This document shows, piece by piece, positions 59,473-64,000 of a stretch of DNA of 64,000 nt. Position 1 is the first letter of the stretch, and each line of letters begins with the position of its first letter. The translations under genes and the position numbers were made by a program. Below the pieces are notes generated by a model. The model ran no database searches, was not told where the DNA came from, and saw only the letters and a list, made by a program, of their open reading frames with translations. Source of the stretch: Limanda limanda (taxonomy: Eukaryota > Chordata > Actinopteri > Pleuronectiformes > Pleuronectidae); assembly GCF_963576545.1 (NCBI RefSeq), contig NC_083648.1, positions 11,976,739-12,040,738 of the forward strand, given 5' to 3'.

Positions 59473-62400
59473 CAGAATTAAATGCAAACTACATGATTTA
59501 AAACCATTTTTGTAGTTTCAATAATTTATTTATGGCTTGATTTTGTCAAATATAAGCAGATCCTCCTTAAGACAAGAAACACACAGTGGTGAGGACTGTC
59601 CAGTCTGTCAGTCAGGACACGAGTGCTCATAAAACAGGAATATGATTTTTTATTTTTTCTAATATGTCAAATCTAATCCAACATATTCTATCCACAATAG
59701 CGGGAAGCGGATGACGGTGGCACACTCGTCATCGGGTTGGAACCATGATAATTTATGCAGTGACTGGGGATGTGCTGCAGAATGTGTATTCAGAGATATA
59801 ACGTGGGAGGCTGCATTAAAAAAGAAAAACTCTCCCTGGGTGATTTACTAAGCTTTAATACATCAGTTAAAATTGTGGTGCTTATTAGATACGCGCAGAC
59901 GATATTGAGACATTCAAATCCCCCTTCCTAATATTCAAATCAAGGTGAAATCATATAGTTTTTTCAAATCGAATTGTTTTCTAATCTTTGAAACAGCAGT
60001 GTCATGGAGGCTGCTCAGTGTGGGCAGAGGAAACAGCGTAAGTGCAAAATAGCATTTCATCTTTTAACCGCTCGTGAAACGCGAGGTGTTATCTAATGAA
60101 ATGTAATGAAAATGAGAAACACTATTCCCCCTGCAGAGTCTCTGCCAGAAGAATGTCAGAACAACGGAGCTCTTGCCCCCACTGTCGCTCCTACTTCCTT
60201 GGTTCATAATGAATTTAACAGGCCTCCATAACGAGGCTATTATAGACTCAAGCCTCCCAGCCGAACAGAAAATTAGATAAGAGGGCACCTGGACACTTCA
60301 GCAGCCATCAAAATAGATGCCAATCAAATTAGCCCAGGTCTGTGTACCTCCCTTGTTTTCCTCCTGAAAGACAAGACGACGCGATCATCCCCAGACGGTT
60401 TCTTCACCCTCTGATTTACTGTTTTCATTTCCTTCACACAACATGCCGTTATCCAAACTGACCTTATAAAATATTCAAATCTATATTTAGAAAAAGAAAA
60501 GCCATATAATGCAGCGAGAGAGCTCAACCTCGACAAACGCAGCGATATGCATGCTTTGAGGTTTTCAGCGAGGAAAACGGTCCCAGGAGAGTTATCAACA
60601 GTTAGCCTCGTCAATGTACCTTAAAATAAATGAACACTTAATAGACTTAAAGGATTTAAAGTCTACAGACAAGCTGCTCAGAAAAGCAGATTAAAACATG
60701 GAGTGTCAGTTAGCACAGCATACAAGATTAATAAAGACACACAGTGCTAAAGCTACATGCTAATCCTTGCAAGGCAGCAGGCCAACAATGGCCGACACAC
60801 ACCTGAAAGGGTCATGTCTCCATTTAATCGTTCAGATCTGTTCCAGTTAATGGTTAATGGAGCCGACTAGAAACTTTTGTATGACCAATGCACGTCCTGT
60901 TGTCGTCACCTCTTTGGGCTGTGTGTACCTGTAGGCTACTTCCATTGGGGAGTTGTCTCTCTGTTAAAATGGAGAAAATTAATGAACTGGTTCTTTTTTT
61001 TTACTTTGTTGCCACTGTAAAATCCTTATAGTAAAACTACCAGGGTCACTAACTTCAGACGCAGAACTAGTGTGACTGCGCCATAAGAAATCCTTGTTCG
61101 AACAATGTCCCATCAGAGGCGTATTAGCATGTTAGCGCTACACACAAAGTACAGAGGGTCGGATGTGAATTTCTTCTATGTCTTAATGTCAGTTTTATAT
61201 GCAAGTTCTGTTTAATTTAGGATAAGTTATTCATGACTGATGATGAGACACAGTGACAAAGGATCAAAGTCATTATTTATCTGAAATGAGGATTTAAATG
61301 TGTATCACCATCCAACAAGTTGTGGAGACATCTCAAACAAAACCACAAGTATAAACCTCATGATGCCACGAGGGAAAAGCTCATTCAATCATCAGTATTA
61401 TGCCACTGGAACATTTTCACTGGATCGTTGATGATAAATCACGTCGCAAAGCCACTCATATTTTCGAAATGATTCTTTGTGAACCTGAATATATATTATT
61501 CTTTGTTATGAGAGGAAAAGTTAGATTTGATTTTAAAACCTAATGCTTTTTAGGTCGTCATCATAAAAAGGGACAGGAAAAGATAAAGAGGTCAAACAGT
61601 ACTGAATTCAATAATATACTAAACACAATTAGTTTTGGCTTTTGTTATGGAAAGAAATTGAAGACAAAGAGAAGCAGAAACAGGGAAAATAGATTAGTAA
61701 TATAATTGCACCTCTTGACAGTGCTTGACATTGTATATTATTAAACAGTGCTGTGATACAGTCTGTAATTAAGGCAAGAAATGGTCCACATGGTGATAAC
61801 GGTGCGTTGACATATCCTCTCCGAGCCTCCTACTCACTGAACAGCACCTTACAGGGAATTGTTTCCTAAAGATTTAGGTCTGGAGATGGCATTAAATGGG
61901 CTTTATCTAAATGTCACTGCTCTAGTGATTGTCGATTATGTCGCCTGTATTGATCCCAAAACTTACCTATTCGTCTGGGTTCTTTGCCGTTGTCCTGAGC
62001 AGCCCTGCAGCCTCTCTGCAGCCACCACCCACAGCTTTAGTCAGACTCTCTGTAGCCTCTTTCTTTTGTCTGTGTTCACGAGGACTTGATTTCCTTCTTT
62101 AATGCTTTATAACCCTGCCACTGTCTCCAGGCAACTCAAAGGCTGTTGAGCTCGTTAAGTCTCTATCCCCCGAAGAGGCTGCGAGTTCCTTTAAGATTTT
62201 ATGCAGTTCCAGAACCTCGGCATGTTTCTGTTGAAGATCAGATCATATTCACACACCGAGCACTTTGAGAATAATTAGGGCAGTAATAGTGTTAGACGGT
62301 CCGAGCCCTCATTAAATTGCTGTTAATGTGGATATTTGAAGCAGTTGGTCTTGACATTAATGCGATGTCAAAGAGACGAGTAGCAAGAGGGGGTGCGTTC

Positions 62401-63097
62401 GCATGTGTGCGACTGTTAAAAGCTCCAACCCTTTATCTCCTTATATGTTTGATATTACCAACACTATATGTTTTGAAGGACATAGAGAGCCATTTCACAT
62501 GTTCCTCACAACACAGCATCATGTAGCACACTCACATTGGACATATCTTCTCATTTTATATAAAACATACCGATACCGATAACCCAAAAAGACTTGATAA
62601 GCGCTATATAAATACATACCATCTAACATTTAGCCCTTCTAGTTTGAGGTGGCCAACTAAAGCACAGGCTGGTTTTCGAAGAAATAAGTTCAAGTTGACG
62701 TCAAGTTTAATCTCTAAATCTGATATTTGCACAGAGAGACGCTATCGGTCATGTAGTAAATCAGTAATTCTGAAAAGTTGCATGTGAATCTTAGAAACCT
62801 CAAACAGGCCCATTATGTTGGCTAATCTTCAAGTCCTGGGTATAATTACAAACGTGTTCCTCTGTTACATTGAAACAAATTTCACATCATCTTCAATAAA
62901 ACCTTGCAAAATTCAATCACGGCACTCAAAGCATCCAACGTCTATTTTAAAGGTTAGATGTCATCTTTTGTTTTGATTGTTTTTATACCATTGATTGTTA
63001 ACATTGGATAAAGGATTGAAAGCATTTGGTGATGTCTCCTGGCTTTTGATTGTATGAAATTAACTCCATATAGTAACTAATCCATCAAGGACACTGA
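59473..63097. other. Intergenic, candidate regulatory DNA, no gene seen
   Basis: The block 59740-60320 is complex and repeat-poor. The section 61200-61800 is AT-rich. A short AAGCGCTATATAAATACA fragment of a fish repeat lies near 62600. No coding exon recognised. Confidence 0.4.
59740..60320. promoter_or_regulatory. Candidate conserved non-coding block
   Basis: Complex repeat-free sequence with TAAGCTTTAATACATCAG, ATTCAAATCAAGG and AGCCATCAAAATAGATGCCAATC words. Inference only. Confidence 0.27.
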
Positions 63098-63310
63098 AGC
63101 TAGGTGGCTGAGAGAAGAAGACTGCCCTTCAGTTGTAAAGCCAAGCTTCAAGCTCCACTGACAGGAAGCCTCCACCAGTCGAAGTGTCCTTGAGCAGGAC
63201 TTGAATGTCTCTACCCAAGAGACTGTTGTTTACACTGCTTCTTGACCTCCCACTGGACAGGGGCAAGCCATAATTGAATTCTTAGGGGATCAATGCCGTG
63301 TAGAAAAGAA
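63098..63310 (+). mobile_element. Diverged tRNA-derived SINE
   Basis: TAGGTGGCTGAGAGAAGAAG at the 5' side, then GAAGTGTCCTTGAGCAGGAC (63181-63200), matching the body of the SINE at 28413. It ends in GGGGATCAATGCCGTGTAGA, which resembles the GGGATCAATAAAGT tail of fish SINEs. The A and B boxes are degraded. Confidence 0.5.
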
Positions 63311-64000
63311 AAAAAAGTCAAGCACCGTGACTGCATGACTGTGGGAAATTGATAACAGAAGCGAGTGAACTGCAGCTAAAGGCTCCCTTTTGCAGATACT
63401 GATAGATCACAAGACTGAGCAGGGAATATTCTTTTACTCAAAAGGCAGAATATACAAACACAGTCACTGTTTCAAAGACGCATTTCAAAGATGATCAAAA
63501 GGAGGAGAATGCATCACGTGAGAACATTTTTTGAGGCCGATTCTGACCACACACATTCATACGCACTTGCAAACTAAAAACAGTGTCCTTGTTGCTATCA
63601 TGACATTTGAGGAATAGATGTTTGGAAAGTTCCGCTTGGTATTTGCAGCTTTAGCGTCCTCATCTGAGATGCCATATATAATAAAGTTTGGAGAGAAAAA
63701 ATGAATAGATTCACCATTTCTTTGAAAGTTTACAGACTAAGAAGAGTCAAGTCCTGGAAAGAGCACTAGAGACCACAACTGAAATGCAAAGTTTTTGGCA
63801 AAAGAAAGTTCATCCTCCAGATAAGCAAGAAAAGTCTCACATCTGATAACGTTCAGGGTGAAGTAGAAAACCTTATCCAAGAATCATTTTAAAACTGCTC
63901 CAGCATAAGTAGGAGAAGGCTTTGTAAGGATATCAGTGGAATATGTAAAAAAAGAGAGAGCGTCAGCGGTAATAAGAGTTTATATAAACAATAATTGCAG
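63311..64000. other. Intergenic, no gene seen
   Basis: A-rich unique-looking sequence to the window edge; no repeat or coding signal recognised. Confidence 0.45.

Overview
This window is teleost-type genomic DNA, probably from a spiny-rayed (percomorph-like) fish. It holds one protein-coding exon that I can support. That exon (2502-2708, + strand) is the terminal exon of a classical type I cadherin. Its 68 residues read as the C-terminal catenin-binding tail of N-cadherin (cdh2), with R-cadherin (cdh4) the main alternative. Positions 1-2501 are the 3' part of the last intron, and about 2709-4060 is an AU-rich 3'UTR with several poly(A) signals and a Pumilio-type site.

The remaining ~60 kb (about 4061-64000) is a non-coding 3' flank in which I found no exon, RNA gene, or intact autonomous transposon. 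In mammals the 3' side of CDH2 is also a very large gene desert, which fits. Two kinds of sequence fill this flank. The first is low-repeat, complex DNA carrying homeodomain (TAATTA), SOX, E-box and POU-octamer words. The best stretches are listed as candidate conserved regulatory elements, but conservation could not be computed here. The second is repeats: short non-autonomous DNA transposons, tRNA-derived SINEs, LINE fragments, several dispersed families recognisable because they recur inside the window, and microsatellites.

The best-defined structures are these: a ~525-bp MITE with perfect 29-bp terminal inverted repeats flanked by TTAA (39224-39748); a second TTAA-flanked MITE nested inside an older dispersed repeat (19816-20112); a ~1.6-kb element with two internal ~774-bp units (51667-53251); a near-identical 178-bp tandem duplication (57738-58091); a ~96-bp interstitial telomeric array (46818-46913); and a (TG)34 microsatellite (40855-40922).

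I found no new multi-gene system. If the window holds something undescribed, it is most likely a regulatory landscape for the adjacent cadherin gene, which cross-species alignment and chromatin data would reveal. Family names are from memory of fish genomes and no database was searched.
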